This document shows positions 17,894 to 27,442 of a DNA stretch of 64,000 nt, piece by piece; the stretch's first letter is position 1, and each line of letters begins with the position of its first letter. Source of the stretch: Nocardioides sediminis (lineage in GTDB: Bacteria; Actinomycetota; Actinomycetes; Propionibacteriales; Nocardioidaceae); assembly GCF_003047295.1 (NCBI RefSeq), contig NZ_PZYZ01000002.1:372001-436000 (forward strand). The letters run 5' to 3'. Below the pieces are notes generated by a model. That model did not search any database. It was not told the DNA's origin and saw only the letters and a list, made by a program, of their open reading frames with translations. The position numbers and the translations under genes were made by a program.

Positions 17894-18946
17894 TCAGTCG
17901 CGGACCGGGGCGGGGTAGGCGTGCACCGCCCCGCGCACCCCGACGCGCACCGTCTGGCCGGCCGCAGGGGCGGACGGCCCGGTCACGCGCGCGACCAGCG
18001 CCGCACCGCCGACGGTGAGCCGGATGGCCGCGTCGTGGCCGTAGAAGCTCACCTCGTCGACGTGTGCCTCCACGCCCGCCTCGTCCAGGACGACCTGGTC
18101 GGGACGGATGACCAGGAGCAGGTCATCGGCGGAGGCGGGGTGGGTCAGGGTGACCGCGCCGAGGGCGCAGGTGGCGGCACGGCCCTCCCCGGCGCGGCCC
18201 GGGAGGGAGGTCGCGCCGCCCACGAAGCGTGCGAGCTCGGGGTCGTGGGGAGCGAGGTAGACGTCCGCCGGGGACCCGGCCTGGATGAGGCGCCCCTCGC
18301 GCAGCACAGCGACCTGGTCGGAGAGCGAGAGCGCCTCGGACTGGTCGTGGGTGACGAGCAGGCCGGTGGCGCGCGCGGCGCGCAGGGCGCGGGCCACGGC
18401 GCGGCCGGTGGACTCTCGCAGCGAGGCGTCGAGGGAGGAGAACGGCTCGTCGAGCAGCACCACGGTGGGCCGCGGGGCCAGCGCCCGCGCCAGTGCCACC
18501 CGCTGCTGCTGACCGCCCGAGAGCTCGTGCGGGGCGCGACCCCGGAAGCCGCGGGGGAGCTCGACGAGGTCGAGCATCTCGTCGATGCGGGCACCCGAGC
18601 GCTCGCCCCGGGGCAGCCCGAAGCCGATGTTGGCGGCGACGTCGAGGTGCGGGAAGAGCGCACCCTCCTGCGGGACGTAGCCGACGCGGCGCTCCTGGGG
18701 CGGCACGGGGCGGCCGGCGCCGGCGACCACCCGGTCGTCGAAGGCGATGGTGCCGGAGTCGGGGACCAGGAAGCCGGCGATGAGCCGCAGCAGGGTGGTC
18801 TTGCCGCAGCCGCTCGGTCCCAGCACGGCGGTGAGCGACCCGTGCGGGACGTGCAGGGTGACGTCGTCGACGGCGCGGGTGGCCGCCTGTCCTGAGCCGG
18901 TCGGTGGGAACGACCTGCTGACCCCCGTCATGGTCAGAGCACTCAT
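17894..18946 (-). CDS. fbpC: Iron(III) ABC transporter ATP-binding protein
   Basis: 350 residues. Walker [10 protein letters not shown] (about 43-51), Q-loop region [13 protein letters not shown], signature [15 protein letters not shown], Walker [13 protein letters not shown] and the His switch LLVTHDQ are intact. A C-terminal TOBE-like extension (about 240-350) is typical of FbpC/PotA-type importers. It energises ferric-iron uptake through the adjacent double-domain permease. ATG 18946 overlaps the permease stop in ATGA, so it is the third gene of a translationally coupled operon behind the iron box at 21.5 kb. Confidence 0.9.
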   Translation of the reverse strand: MSALTMTGVSRSFPPTGSGQAATRAVDDVTLHVPHGSLTAVLGPSGCGKTTLLRLIAGFLVPDSGTIAFDDRVVAGAGRPVPPQERRVGYVPQEGALFPHLDVAANIGFGLPRGERSGARIDEMLDLVELPRGFRGRAPHELSGGQQQRVALARALAPRPTVVLLDEPFSSLDASLRESTGRAVARALRAARATGLLVTHDQSEALSLSDQVAVLREGRLIQAGSPADVYLAPHDPELARFVGGATSLPGRAGEGRAATCALGAVTLTHPASADDLLLVIRPDQVVLDEAGVEAHVDEVSFYGHDAAIRLTVGGAALVARVTGPSAPAAGQTVRVGVRGAVHAYPAPVRD

Positions 18947-20472
18947 GGCTGCAGTCTCTCCTGACGCATCAACAGGACGGTGGCGGGCACCGAGATGAGG
19001 ACGAGGAGCAGGGCGTACGGCGCCGCCGCGCCGTACCGCAGCTCCGAGGACGCCGACCAGAACTCGGTGGCCAGGGTGCTGGTGCCGATCGGGCTCAGCA
19101 TCAGGGTGGCGGTCAGCTCGGTGGCCACGGCGAGGAAGACCAGGGCGGCGCCGGCGCCGAGGCTCGGGGCGATGAGCGGCAGGGTCACCCGGCGCGCCGT
19201 GGCGAGCGACCCGGTCCCGAGGCTGTGCGCCACGTGGTCGAGCACCACCGGCGCCTGCTCGAGCCCGGAGCGCACCGACACCACGGCACGGGGGAGGAAC
19301 AGGATCACGTAGGCCACGACGAGCAGCAGCGCCGTCTGGTAGACGACCGGCACGAGACGCAGGCTGGCGACCACGAGGGCCAGGCCGACGACGATGCCGG
19401 GCAGCGCGTTGGCGACGTACGTGCTGCGCTCGACCAGCGTCGTGAGGCGGCCGCGGTGGCGCACGGCCAGCCAGGCGACGGGGAGCGCCGCGAGGGTCGT
19501 GGCGAGCGCGCCGAGCCCCGCGAGCACGACCGTCGAGCCGGTGGCGGAGAGCAGCTCGCCCAGCGGGAGCTCGGCGGAGGTGCCCACGGCGAGCCAGTGG
19601 AGCAGCGCGTAGGTCGGCACGCCGAGCGCGAGCACGACCAGGGTGGTCACGACGAGCGCCAGCGGCCAGCGCCAGCCGCGCAGCGCCAACCGCTCGGAGA
19701 CACGGGCGGCACCGTGGCCGACCCGCGCGTAGCGGCGGCTGCCGCGCAGCCGCAGCTCGCCCAGCAGCAGGAGGAGGCACAGCAGGACCAGCACGCCGGC
19801 CATGGCGGTGGCCGCCGAGCCGTTGAAGGTGGAGCCGTACTGGTCGTAGATCGCGGTGGTGAAGGTCGGGAACCGCAGCAGGGACAACGCGCCGAACTCC
19901 GCGAGCAGGTGCAGCCCCACCAGCAGGGCACCACCGAGCAGGGCGGGTCGCAGCTGGGGGAGGACCACCCGGGAGAACGTCTGGCGCCGGGTGTGCCCCA
20001 GCGACCAGGAGGCCTCCTCGAGGGCGGGGTCGAGGCCGCGCAGCGCGGCCACGACGGGCAGGTAGACCAGCGGGTAGTAGGACAGCGTCACCACCAGCCA
20101 CGCGCCGCCGAAGCCGTTGATCGACCGGTCCAGCGAGACCCACGCGTAGCCGTTGACGAACGCCGGCACCGCCAGCGGCGCCACCAGGAGCCCGTGCCAC
20201 AGGCGGGGCGCCGGCAGGTCGGTGCGCTCGACGAGGAAGGCTAGCGCGACGCCCAGCACGGTCGAGGCGGCCATGCAGGCGACGGCCAGGGTCACGGTGT
20301 TGCGGAGCAGCTCGAGCACCCGGGGGCGGACGACCAGGTCCCAGATCTCGGCCGGACCGATGATGACCGTGTACGTCGCGACGTACACGAGCGGGATGAG
20401 CGCCAGCAGCGCGACGAACACCCCTGCCGCGAGCAGCAGGGGTGGAGTCGTGGAGCGGGCGCCGGTGCTCAG
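18943..20472 (-). CDS. fbpB: Iron(III) ABC transporter permease (two fused membrane domains)
   Basis: About 509 residues with roughly 12 membrane segments. Two copies of a binding-protein-dependent permease domain are seen, each with the EAA-type loop (EEASWSLGHTRRQTFSRVVLP and DHVAHSLGTGSLATARRVTLP). This is the FbpB arrangement of Fe3+ importers. No ATG, GTG or TTG lies before the first membrane segment; the next GTG is inside it (GVFVALL). The likely start is CTG at 20472, overlapping the stop of the upstream gene as CTGA. This assignment is inferred. Confidence 0.88.
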   Translation of the reverse strand: MSTGARSTTPPLLLAAGVFVALLALIPLVYVATYTVIIGPAEIWDLVVRPRVLELLRNTVTLAVACMAASTVLGVALAFLVERTDLPAPRLWHGLLVAPLAVPAFVNGYAWVSLDRSINGFGGAWLVVTLSYYPLVYLPVVAALRGLDPALEEASWSLGHTRRQTFSRVVLPQLRPALLGGALLVGLHLLAEFGALSLLRFPTFTTAIYDQYGSTFNGSAATAMAGVLVLLCLLLLLGELRLRGSRRYARVGHGAARVSERLALRGWRWPLALVVTTLVVLALGVPTYALLHWLAVGTSAELPLGELLSATGSTVVLAGLGALATTLAALPVAWLAVRHRGRLTTLVERSTYVANALPGIVVGLALVVASLRLVPVVYQTALLLVVAYVILFLPRAVVSVRSGLEQAPVVLDHVAHSLGTGSLATARRVTLPLIAPSLGAGAALVFLAVATELTATLMLSPIGTSTLATEFWSASSELRYGAAAPYALLLVLISVPATVLLMRQERLQP

Positions 20473-21509
20473 AGCAGGCCGGCCTCGGTCATCAGCTCGG
20501 TCACCTGGGGACCGTTGAGGCTGGCGATGTCGACGGTCGGCGGCTCGAGCTCGTCGAAGGGCTTGACCTCGGGGTTGAGCTCGGCCTCGGGGTTGAGGGG
20601 GTACTCCAGGGCGTAGGACTCGGCCATCGCCTGCTGGGCGGGCGTCGAGGTGAGCCACTCGACGAACTGCTCGGCCCCCGCCGCGTTCTCGGAGCTCTTC
20701 AGGATGCCGGCGCCCGAGACGGACAGGAAGGCGCCGGGGTCCTGGTCGCCGAAGAAGTAGAGCTGCGAGTTGTCCGAGTCAGTGCCGTTCTCCTCCTGGT
20801 CGCGGTACCAGTAGTAGTGGTACGCGATGCCGGCGTCGATCTCGCCCGAGTCGGCGGCCTGCATCACGACGAGGTTGTTCTGCAGCACGACGCCGTTGGC
20901 CGCCAGCCCCTCCAGCCAGGTGCGGGTGGCCTCCTCGCCCTCGAGCTCGAGCACGGCCGAGACGATCGCCTGGAAGTCGGCGCCGGTCGGCGAGAACCCG
21001 ACGCGGCCCTCCCACTCGGGGTCGGCGAAGTCGAGGATGCTCGTCGGCAGGTCGGCCTCGGTGACGCTGTCGGTGTTGTACATGACGGCCGTCGAGCGGG
21101 CCAGGAAGCCGGTCCACGTGCCCGAGCTGGGGACGTACTCCGCGGGGATGTTGTCGAGGGCGGCCTGCGGGACCGGGGCGAAGAGGCCCTCGTTGTCGAC
21201 GATGCTCATGGCCGGGGAGTTCTCGGTGAGGAACACGTCGGCGGGGGAGTCCTCGCCCTCCTCGACGATCTGGTTGGCCATCTCGAGGTCCTTGCCGCTG
21301 CGCAGCTCGACGTCGAGGCCGGACTCCTCCTCGAAGAGCGGGACGATCTCCTCGAGCAGCTCCTCGTGCTGGGCGTTGTAGATCACCAGGTCCGGCGGGT
21401 TGAGGATGCTGCAGGCCGAGAGGGCCGGCAGGGCGACGACGGTGGCGGCCGCCAGGGCCAGCGGACGGGCGAGGGGGCGCGCTGCGAGGCGGCGTACGGG
21501 GGAGGTCAC
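20469..21509 (-). CDS. fbpA: Iron(III) ABC transporter substrate-binding lipoprotein
   Basis: 346 residues. Signal peptide with lipobox LPALSAC (Cys near residue 33), then the type-II periplasmic binding fold of the ferric-binding family: DLVIYNAQHEELLEEIVPLFE, DVFLTENSPAMSIVDNEGLF, and paired tyrosines in IAYHYYWYRD that resemble the Fe3+-ligating Tyr pair. GTG 21509 begins the signal peptide with AAGGA upstream. A DtxR/IdeR-type iron box covers the promoter, so expression should rise on iron starvation. First gene of fbpA-fbpB-fbpC. Confidence 0.9.
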   Translation of the reverse strand: MTSPVRRLAARPLARPLALAAATVVALPALSACSILNPPDLVIYNAQHEELLEEIVPLFEEESGLDVELRSGKDLEMANQIVEEGEDSPADVFLTENSPAMSIVDNEGLFAPVPQAALDNIPAEYVPSSGTWTGFLARSTAVMYNTDSVTEADLPTSILDFADPEWEGRVGFSPTGADFQAIVSAVLELEGEEATRTWLEGLAANGVVLQNNLVVMQAADSGEIDAGIAYHYYWYRDQEENGTDSDNSQLYFFGDQDPGAFLSVSGAGILKSSENAAGAEQFVEWLTSTPAQQAMAESYALEYPLNPEAELNPEVKPFDELEPPTVDIASLNGPQVTELMTEAGLL

Positions 21510-21533
21510 GGGGCGAGTCCTTCGGTGCTGCGC

Positions 21534-21552
21534 TTAGGGTCGCCTTACCTTA
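21534..21552. promoter_or_regulatory. DtxR/IdeR-type iron box
   Basis: TTAGGGTCGCCTTACCTTA matches 14 of 19 positions of the iron-box consensus as I recall it (TTAGGTTAGGCTAACCTAA). It is 24 bases upstream of fbpA and overlaps the 3' end of the LLM oxidoreductase gene. Confidence 0.8.
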
Positions 21553-22484
21553 GCGTCTGGGGTCTCGCCCTCCTCATCGGCGTCCACCAGCGGGAGCACC
21601 TCCCCGACCAGTCGGCGGAGCTGGGCCACCTCGTCGTCGAGCGGCCAGACGTAGACCCGCCGGCAGCCGGCCGCGGCGTACGCCGAGAGGATCGCCGCGC
21701 AGTGCGCCGGCGTGCCGACGCAGACCCGGCTCCGCAGCTCGTCCGGGTCCCTGCGCACCAGCGGGGCGAGCACGTCGCGCAGGACCCGCTCCGCGCGACC
21801 CGGGTCGTCGTCGACCCAGGTCCACATCGTGGCCAGGGCGGTCGGCAGCGAAGGACGGCCCAGCCGGTCGCGCTCGGCGGCGAGGGTGCGGCGGCCGTCG
21901 GCGAAGGCCTCCGGGGTGGTGTTGTAGGCCGAGGCGAGCCAGCCGTCGCCCAGCCGCGCGACCCGGCGCAGGCCTGCCGGCGACCCCCAGCTGGCCACCC
22001 AGAGCGGCACGGGCTCGGTCGCGATCCGGGCGCCGGCGAGCACCTCGGTCCACGTGGCGGGTGGCTCCTCGCCGTGCAGCAGGGCCCGCAGCACCCACAG
22101 CGACTCCTCGAAGCGGGGCCACCGCTGGTCGAAGGGCACGCCCGCCAGGGCGTGGTCCTGGGCGGACGACCCCGGTCCCACCCCGGCGACGACCCGGCCG
22201 GGAGCGATCGTGGCCAGGGTGCTCAGCGCCGTGGCGAGCTGGACCGGTCCGCGCAGGGAGGGCAGCGCGACGGTGGTGGCCAGCTCGAGCCCGGCCGCCC
22301 GGTCGGCGACCGCCGCGAGCAGCGTCGGGCCGTCCAGCCACGGCCGGTGGAAGGAGAGGTGGTCGTTGGCCGAGACCGCCGCCAGCCCGAGGTCGCGCGC
22401 GGCGTCGACGACCGCGCGCACGCGTCGTACGTCGGGGGTCGCCGAGGTCGTGGCGACCTGCGGCAGGTGGACTCCCACCTCCAT
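21534..22484 (-). CDS. LLM-class flavin-dependent oxidoreductase
   Basis: 316 residues. A luciferase-like (bacterial luciferase/F420-dependent) TIM barrel: MEVGVHLPQ at the start, VSANDHLSFH, LATTVALPSLRGPVQLATALSTL, GRVVAGVGPGSSAQD and WVASWGSPAGLRRVARLGDGW. The VGPG loop and GDGW are cofactor-contact regions in this superfamily; FMN or F420 cannot be told apart. ATG 22484 is the usual family start; an in-frame GTG at 22526 would add 14 residues with no homology. Its 3' end carries the iron box of fbpA. Confidence 0.85.
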   Translation of the reverse strand: MEVGVHLPQVATTSATPDVRRVRAVVDAARDLGLAAVSANDHLSFHRPWLDGPTLLAAVADRAAGLELATTVALPSLRGPVQLATALSTLATIAPGRVVAGVGPGSSAQDHALAGVPFDQRWPRFEESLWVLRALLHGEEPPATWTEVLAGARIATEPVPLWVASWGSPAGLRRVARLGDGWLASAYNTTPEAFADGRRTLAAERDRLGRPSLPTALATMWTWVDDDPGRAERVLRDVLAPLVRRDPDELRSRVCVGTPAHCAAILSAYAAAGCRRVYVWPLDDEVAQLRRLVGEVLPLVDADEEGETPDAKVRRP

Positions 22485-22532
22485 CCCGTGACTGTCCCAC
22501 AATCGCGCGGGTGTGGGCTGCGCCACGGTGTG

Positions 22533-22550
22533 GGTTAGCGATCGTTAACC
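22533..22550. promoter_or_regulatory. Imperfect 18-bp palindrome before acyl-CoA dehydrogenase
   Basis: GGTTAGCGATCGTTAACC has two mismatched positions. It lies eight bases upstream of the TACCCT box, where it would cover the -35, as expected for a TetR-type repressor site of a fatty-acid gene. Confidence 0.5.
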
Positions 22551-22558
22551 TCCGGCGC

Positions 22559-22564
22559 TACCCT
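22559..22564 (+). promoter_or_regulatory. Leaderless -10 box of acyl-CoA dehydrogenase
   Basis: TACCCT, six bases before ATG 22571. Confidence 0.5.
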
Positions 22565-22570
22565 GTGGCC

Positions 22571-23767
22571 ATGACCTTCGAGCTGTCCCCCGAGCACGAG
22601 CAGTTCCGCCGCAGCGTCCGCGACTTCGCCGAGAAGGAGATCGCCCCGCACGCCGCGCAGTGGGACCGCGACCACCACTTCCCGACCGACGTCGTGCAGA
22701 AGATGGGCGCGCTGGGGCTGATGGGCCTGACCGCGCCGGAGGAGTACGGCGGCGCGGGGATGGCCGGGGAGGACGGCGGCTTCACCTCGCTGTGCCTGGC
22801 GATCGAGGAGATCGGCCGGGTCGACCAGTCGATGGGCATCACGCTCGAGGCCGCGGTCGGGCTGGGCATCAACCCGGTCCTGACCTACGGCACCGAGGAG
22901 CAGAAGCAGACCTGGCTCCCCGACCTCGTCTCCGGCCAGCGGCTCGCGGGGTTCGGGCTCACCGAGCCGGGCGCCGGCTCGGACGCCGGTGCGACCCGCA
23001 CCAAGGCCGTCCTGGACGACGGCGAGTGGGTCGTGGACGGCGCCAAGCAGTTCATCACCAACTCGGGCTCCGACATCACCTCGCTGGTGACCGTCACCGC
23101 CCGGACCGGGGAGCGCGAGGACGGCCGTCCCGAGATCTCCACGATCATGGTCCCGGCCGGGACGCCGGGCTTCACCGCCGAGAAGGCCTACGACAAGCTC
23201 GGCTGGCACGCCTCCGACACCCACCCGCTGTCCTTCGAGGGGGTCCGGGTGCCGGAGGGCAACCTGCTGGGCGAGCGGGGTCGCGGCTACGCGCAGTTCC
23301 TGGCCACGCTCGACGACGGCCGGGTCGCGATCGCCGCGCTGGCCGTCGGGTGCATCCAGGCGTGCCTGGACATGTCGCTGGAGTACGCCGGGGAGCGGCA
23401 GACCTTCGGCGGTCCGATCGGGCGCAAGCAGGGCGTGGCGTTCCAGGTCTCGGACCTCCAGGTGATGCTGGACGCGGCGCGCCTGCTGACCTACAAGGCG
23501 GCAGCGATGAAGGACGCGATGGACGCGGGTCGGACGGTGTCCACGAAGGACTTCAAGCAGGCGGCCGCGGTGGCCAAGCTCTACGCCACCGAGTCGGCAG
23601 TGACGGCGACCCGGATCGCCACGCAGGTCTTCGGCGGCTACGGATTCATGGAGGAGTACCCCGTGGCGCGGTTCTACCGCGACGCCAAGGTGCTCGAGAT
23701 CGGCGAGGGCACCTCGGAGGTCCAGCGGATGCTCATCGCGCGGGGGCTCGGCCTGCCGGTCGAGTGA
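22571..23767 (+). CDS. Acyl-CoA dehydrogenase
   Basis: 398 residues. FAD-dependent alpha,beta-desaturation of acyl-CoA. The three-part fold is clear: N-terminal helices (FRRSVRDFAEKEIAPHA), middle beta domain (GFGLTEPGAGSDAGATRT, QFITNSGSD), and C-terminal helices ending in VFGGYGFMEEYPVARFYRDAKVLEIGEGTSEVQR, where the Glu of the YEGT/GEGT region is the usual catalytic base. Substrate length or branching is not predictable. The promoter is leaderless with a palindrome over the -35. It is not obviously in an operon with the GtrA gene downstream, which has its own box. Confidence 0.93.
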   Translation: MTFELSPEHEQFRRSVRDFAEKEIAPHAAQWDRDHHFPTDVVQKMGALGLMGLTAPEEYGGAGMAGEDGGFTSLCLAIEEIGRVDQSMGITLEAAVGLGINPVLTYGTEEQKQTWLPDLVSGQRLAGFGLTEPGAGSDAGATRTKAVLDDGEWVVDGAKQFITNSGSDITSLVTVTARTGEREDGRPEISTIMVPAGTPGFTAEKAYDKLGWHASDTHPLSFEGVRVPEGNLLGERGRGYAQFLATLDDGRVAIAALAVGCIQACLDMSLEYAGERQTFGGPIGRKQGVAFQVSDLQVMLDAARLLTYKAAAMKDAMDAGRTVSTKDFKQAAAVAKLYATESAVTATRIATQVFGGYGFMEEYPVARFYRDAKVLEIGEGTSEVQRMLIARGLGLPVE

Positions 23768-23842
23768 CGCACCGGCCCGGCCGGCCTCGCCCGATCAGGG
23801 GGTCTTGACGCGGCGGGCGGGCCACCGGGCGAGCGACCGGAC

Positions 23843-23848
23843 TAGCCT
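23843..23848 (+). promoter_or_regulatory. Leaderless -10 box of GtrA-family gene
   Basis: TAGCCT, six bases before GTG 23855. Confidence 0.55.
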
Positions 23849-23854
23849 GTGTCC

Positions 23855-24331
23855 GTGACACCACGGGGCCGCCGGCTGGCGGGGGAGATCTGGCGCTACC
23901 TGGCCGTCGGGCTGGGCGCGACCATCGTCGCCGTGCTGCTCTTCAACCTGCTGGTCCACGGCTTCAACACCGGCGGCTGGGCGCCGCTCAACGACCAGCC
24001 GGTGCTGGGTTACGTCATCGCCAACCTCGTCGGCACGGCGATCGCCTACCGGGGCACCCGGTCGTGGGCCTTCCGGCACCGCGACACCCGGCACCCCGAC
24101 GGCGGCCGGACGGCCTTCCTCCTCATCAGCCTCGGCACGATGCTGATCCCGATGGCCTGCCTGTGGATCAGCCGCAACGGCCTGGGGCTCGACGACCCGG
24201 TCTCGGACAACCTGTCGGCCAACGTCATCGGGCTCGCGCTGGCCAACGCCGCGCGCTTCGTGCTGACCCGCCAGCTCGTGTTCGGGATCCGCGAGGACGC
24301 AGCGGAGGACGGCGCGACGGCCACGCCGTGA
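23855..24331 (+). CDS. GtrA-family membrane protein
   Basis: 158 residues with four membrane segments (about 13-35, 50-70, 84-104, 116-138). RYLAVGLGATIVAVLLFN and the later NAARFVLTRQLVF follow the GtrA family, small proteins linked to flipping or modification of polyprenyl-linked sugars for the cell envelope. GTG 23855 is preferred over the GTG six bases earlier because it fits the leaderless spacing. A GtrA-like gene (Rv3277) lies near purK in mycobacteria; here it is about 12 kb away. Confidence 0.8.
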   Translation: MTPRGRRLAGEIWRYLAVGLGATIVAVLLFNLLVHGFNTGGWAPLNDQPVLGYVIANLVGTAIAYRGTRSWAFRHRDTRHPDGGRTAFLLISLGTMLIPMACLWISRNGLGLDDPVSDNLSANVIGLALANAARFVLTRQLVFGIREDAAEDGATATP

Positions 24332-24385
24332 GACCCGCGCAGGGTCCCTCGACAGGGTGCGCCCGCCGGGTGCACGATGTGGCGC

Positions 24386-25375
24386 ATGCGACGGCTGGGA
24401 CGACGTACGACGGCTCGGGCCGCGATCCTCGCGCTCACCCTGGCCCTGGCCGGCTGCGGCGTGACCCGCGGTGACGACAGCCGGGACCTGCTGTTGATCA
24501 TCCCCAACAGCCCGGGCGGCGGCTACGACCAGACCGGCCGCGCGGCCGTGGCGGTCATGGAGGACAACGACGTCACCGGCGGCACCTTCACCGTGGAGAA
24601 CGTCATCGGCGCGGGCGGCGCCGCCGCGATGACCCAGGTCGTCGGCGAGGCCGGCGACGAGCACACGATGATGACGGTCGGGCTGGGCGTCGTCGGCTCG
24701 ACGTACTCCTTCGCCAGCGGCTACGGACCGCTCGACGCCACTCCGCTGGCCCAGCTGATGAGCGAGCCCGAGGGCATCCTCGTACCGGCGGACTCGCCCT
24801 TCGAGACCGTCGACGACTTCATCGAGGCGTGGAAGGCGGACCCGGGTTCCCTGGCGATCGGCGGCGGCTCCTCGCCCGGCGGGCCCGACCACCTCTTCCC
24901 GATGCAGCTCGCCGACGAGGTCGGCATCGACCCCCGCGAGGTCAACTACGTCTCCTACGACGGCGGCGGCCCGCTCACCAGCGCCCTGCTCGGCGCCAAG
25001 ATCGACGCGGGGTTCTCCGGTCCCGCGGAGTTCGCCGGCAGCATCGAGGACGGCGAGCTGCGGATGCTGGCCGTCTCGGGCGAGGAGCGCTCCCCGCAGG
25101 AGGCGTTCGCCGACGTGCCGACCCTGACCGAGTCCGGCATCGACCTGGTCTTCCTCAACTGGCGCGGCCTGCTGGCGCCCCCCGACATCCCCGACGAGCG
25201 CCGCGACGAGCTCATCGGCTACCTCGAGACCATGCACGAGACCGAGGAGTGGCAGCAGACCTTGACCGACAACGGCTGGACCGACGACTTCAAGACCGGC
25301 GACGACTTCGAGACCTTCCTGCAGGAGCAGGACGAGCGGGTCTCCACCACCCTCGACGACCTGGGACTCCTCTGA
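24386..25375 (+). CDS. tctC: Tripartite tricarboxylate transporter substrate-binding lipoprotein
   Basis: 329 residues. Signal peptide with lipobox LALAGC (Cys near 23), then the TctC/Bug fold: LLLIIPNSPGGGYDQTGRAA at the start of the mature domain, VIGAGGAAAMTQV, and IGGGSSPGGPDHLFPMQLA. It captures a carboxylate such as citrate outside the membrane for TctAB; the ligand is not certain. ATG 24386 is preferred to ATG 24377, which would add three residues, since CACGAT lies seven bases upstream. Its TGA overlaps the tctB start (TGATG). Confidence 0.88.
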   Translation: MRRLGRRTTARAAILALTLALAGCGVTRGDDSRDLLLIIPNSPGGGYDQTGRAAVAVMEDNDVTGGTFTVENVIGAGGAAAMTQVVGEAGDEHTMMTVGLGVVGSTYSFASGYGPLDATPLAQLMSEPEGILVPADSPFETVDDFIEAWKADPGSLAIGGGSSPGGPDHLFPMQLADEVGIDPREVNYVSYDGGGPLTSALLGAKIDAGFSGPAEFAGSIEDGELRMLAVSGEERSPQEAFADVPTLTESGIDLVFLNWRGLLAPPDIPDERRDELIGYLETMHETEEWQQTLTDNGWTDDFKTGDDFETFLQEQDERVSTTLDDLGLL

Positions 25376-25923
25376 TGGCCGCCACCGAGGCCCCCGGCGG
25401 TCCCGGGACGCCCGACGGCTCCGGGCCTCCTCGCACGGAGCCGGTCGAGGTCGACCGCGCGCAGTACGTCCTCGCCGCGGTCCTGGCCCTCGTCGGGCTC
25501 TGGACCCTGATCGACGCGCGCGGGCTGACCGTCGGCTTCGGCGACCCGGTCGGTCCGCGGGTGTTCCCCTACGTCATCGGCACCACGATGATCGTGCTCG
25601 CGGTCATCCTGGCCGTCGCGACCTCCCGCGGGGACGTGGCCCAGGGCGAGGAGGGCGAGGACATCGACCTCACCACGCCGCCGGACTGGATGACGGTCGG
25701 CAAGCTGGTCGGGATCCTGGTGCTCAACATGGCGCTGGTCAACGTGCTCGGCTGGGCCGTCACCGGCGCGCTGCTCTTCGCCGGCTGTGCCTGGGCGCTC
25801 GGCTCGCGCACGCTGCTCCGCGACCTGCTCGTCGGCGTCGCGCTCTCGGTCGGCTCCTGGTACTTCTTCTACGTCGGCCTCGACGTGCCGATCCCGCCCG
25901 GGATCCTGGACGGGGTGCTCTGA
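25375..25923 (+). CDS. tctB: Tripartite tricarboxylate transporter small membrane subunit
   Basis: 182 residues. A hydrophilic N-terminus (about 1-25, Pro/Gly-rich) precedes four membrane segments with the TctB pattern [15 protein letters not shown] and a C-terminal [15 protein letters not shown]. It pairs with TctA in the membrane. Starts inside the tctC stop and is followed after one base by tctA. Confidence 0.87.
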   Translation: MAATEAPGGPGTPDGSGPPRTEPVEVDRAQYVLAAVLALVGLWTLIDARGLTVGFGDPVGPRVFPYVIGTTMIVLAVILAVATSRGDVAQGEEGEDIDLTTPPDWMTVGKLVGILVLNMALVNVLGWAVTGALLFAGCAWALGSRTLLRDLLVGVALSVGSWYFFYVGLDVPIPPGILDGVL

Positions 25924-25924
25924 G

Positions 25925-27442
25925 ATGGACACCCTGAACCTGCTGCTGGACGGCATGGCCAACGCGCTGACGCCGCAGAACCTCGCCTTCGCCGCCGTCG
26001 GCGTGCTGCTCGGCACCTTCGTCGGCGTGCTCCCGGGCATCGGCCCCGCGATGGCGGTGGCGCTGCTGCTGCCCATCACGTTCGGGCTGGAGCCGACCCA
26101 GTCCTTCATCCTCTTCGCCGGCATCTACTACGGCGGGATGTACGGCGGGTCGACCACCTCGATCCTGCTCAACACCCCCGGCGAGTCCGCGTCGGTGATG
26201 ACGGCCATCGAGGGCAACAAGATGGCCAAGAAGGGGCGCGCCGCCCAGGCGCTGGCCACCGCCGCCATCGGCTCCTTCATCGCGGGCACGATCGGCACCC
26301 TGCTGGTCGCGTTCTTCACGCCCTCGCTGGCCGACCTGGCCGTCGAGATCGGTGCCGCGTCGTTCTTCGCGATCATGCTGCTGTCGCTGGTGCTGGTCAC
26401 CGCGGTGCTCGGCTCCTCCAAGCTCCGCGGCTTCATCGGGCTGTTCATCGGCCTCACCATCGGCCTGGTCGGCCTCGACCTCTCGACCGGCCAGGCGCGG
26501 CTCACCGGCGGTGTGCTCCAGCTCGCCGACGGCATCGACATCGTGGTGGTCGCGGTGGGCATCTTCGCGATCGGCGAGGCGCTGTGGATCGCGGCGCACC
26601 TGCGCCGGACGCCGCTCGACGTCATCCCGGTGGGCCGGCCGTTCATGAGCCGTGACGACTGGTCCCGCTCGTGGAAGCCGTGGCTGCGCGGGACGGCCCT
26701 CGGCTTCCCCTTCGGTGCCCTGCCCGCCGGCGGCGCCGAGACCCCGACGTTCCTCTCCTACGTCATGGAGCGGCGCCTCTCGCGCAAGTCCGACGAGTTC
26801 GGCCACGGCGCCATCGAGGGCGTCGCCGGCCCGGAGGCGGCCAACAACGCCAGCGCCGCCGGCATGTTCGTGCCGCTGCTGGCCCTGGGCCTCCCGGTGA
26901 CCGCCACGGCGGCGGTCCTGCTGGCCGCGATGCGCACCTACGGCATCGTGCCCGGCCCCACGCTGATGGCCGACCAGGCCGACCTCGTGTGGACCTTGCT
27001 GGCCAGCCTGCTGATCGGCAACACCCTGCTGCTGGTCATCAACCTCCCGCTCGCGCCGCTGTGGGCCAAGCTGCTGCGCATCCCGCGACCGCAGCTGTAC
27101 GCCGGCATCCTCTTCTTCGCGTCCCTGGGCGCCTACGCGGTCAACCAGAGCGCCTTCGACGTGGCGCTGCTGCTCGTCTTCGGGGCCATCGGGTTCGCCG
27201 TACGCCGCTTCGGCATCCCGATCCTGCCGCTCATCCTCGGTGTCATCATCGGCCCGCTGATGGAGACCAAGATGCGCGAGGCGCTGGACCTGTCCAACGG
27301 CGAGATCAGCGGGCTGTTCAACGAGCCGCTGGCGATCTTCGTCTACGTCCTGATCCTGCTCGCCCTGGTCGTGCCCACGATCGTGTCCCGGGTCCGAGGC
27401 CCGGTGCCCACCCCCGCAACATCCGAGTCGGAGGTCTCCTGA
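25925..27442 (+). CDS. tctA: Tripartite tricarboxylate transporter large membrane subunit
   Basis: 505 residues with about 12 membrane segments. TctA signature regions are plain: [50 protein letters not shown] and [21 protein letters not shown]. It forms the channel for sodium- or proton-driven carboxylate uptake delivered by TctC. Operon order is tctC-tctB-tctA-uspA, with gaps of -1, 1 and 0 bases. Confidence 0.93.
   Translation: MDTLNLLLDGMANALTPQNLAFAAVGVLLGTFVGVLPGIGPAMAVALLLPITFGLEPTQSFILFAGIYYGGMYGGSTTSILLNTPGESASVMTAIEGNKMAKKGRAAQALATAAIGSFIAGTIGTLLVAFFTPSLADLAVEIGAASFFAIMLLSLVLVTAVLGSSKLRGFIGLFIGLTIGLVGLDLSTGQARLTGGVLQLADGIDIVVVAVGIFAIGEALWIAAHLRRTPLDVIPVGRPFMSRDDWSRSWKPWLRGTALGFPFGALPAGGAETPTFLSYVMERRLSRKSDEFGHGAIEGVAGPEAANNASAAGMFVPLLALGLPVTATAAVLLAAMRTYGIVPGPTLMADQADLVWTLLASLLIGNTLLLVINLPLAPLWAKLLRIPRPQLYAGILFFASLGAYAVNQSAFDVALLLVFGAIGFAVRRFGIPILPLILGVIIGPLMETKMREALDLSNGEISGLFNEPLAIFVYVLILLALVVPTIVSRVRGPVPTPATSESEVS

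Noticed and set aside
24332..24346. GACCC-N5-GGGTC hairpin after the GtrA gene as a terminator
   Set aside because: A five-base stem is too weak to call; left out of the feature list.
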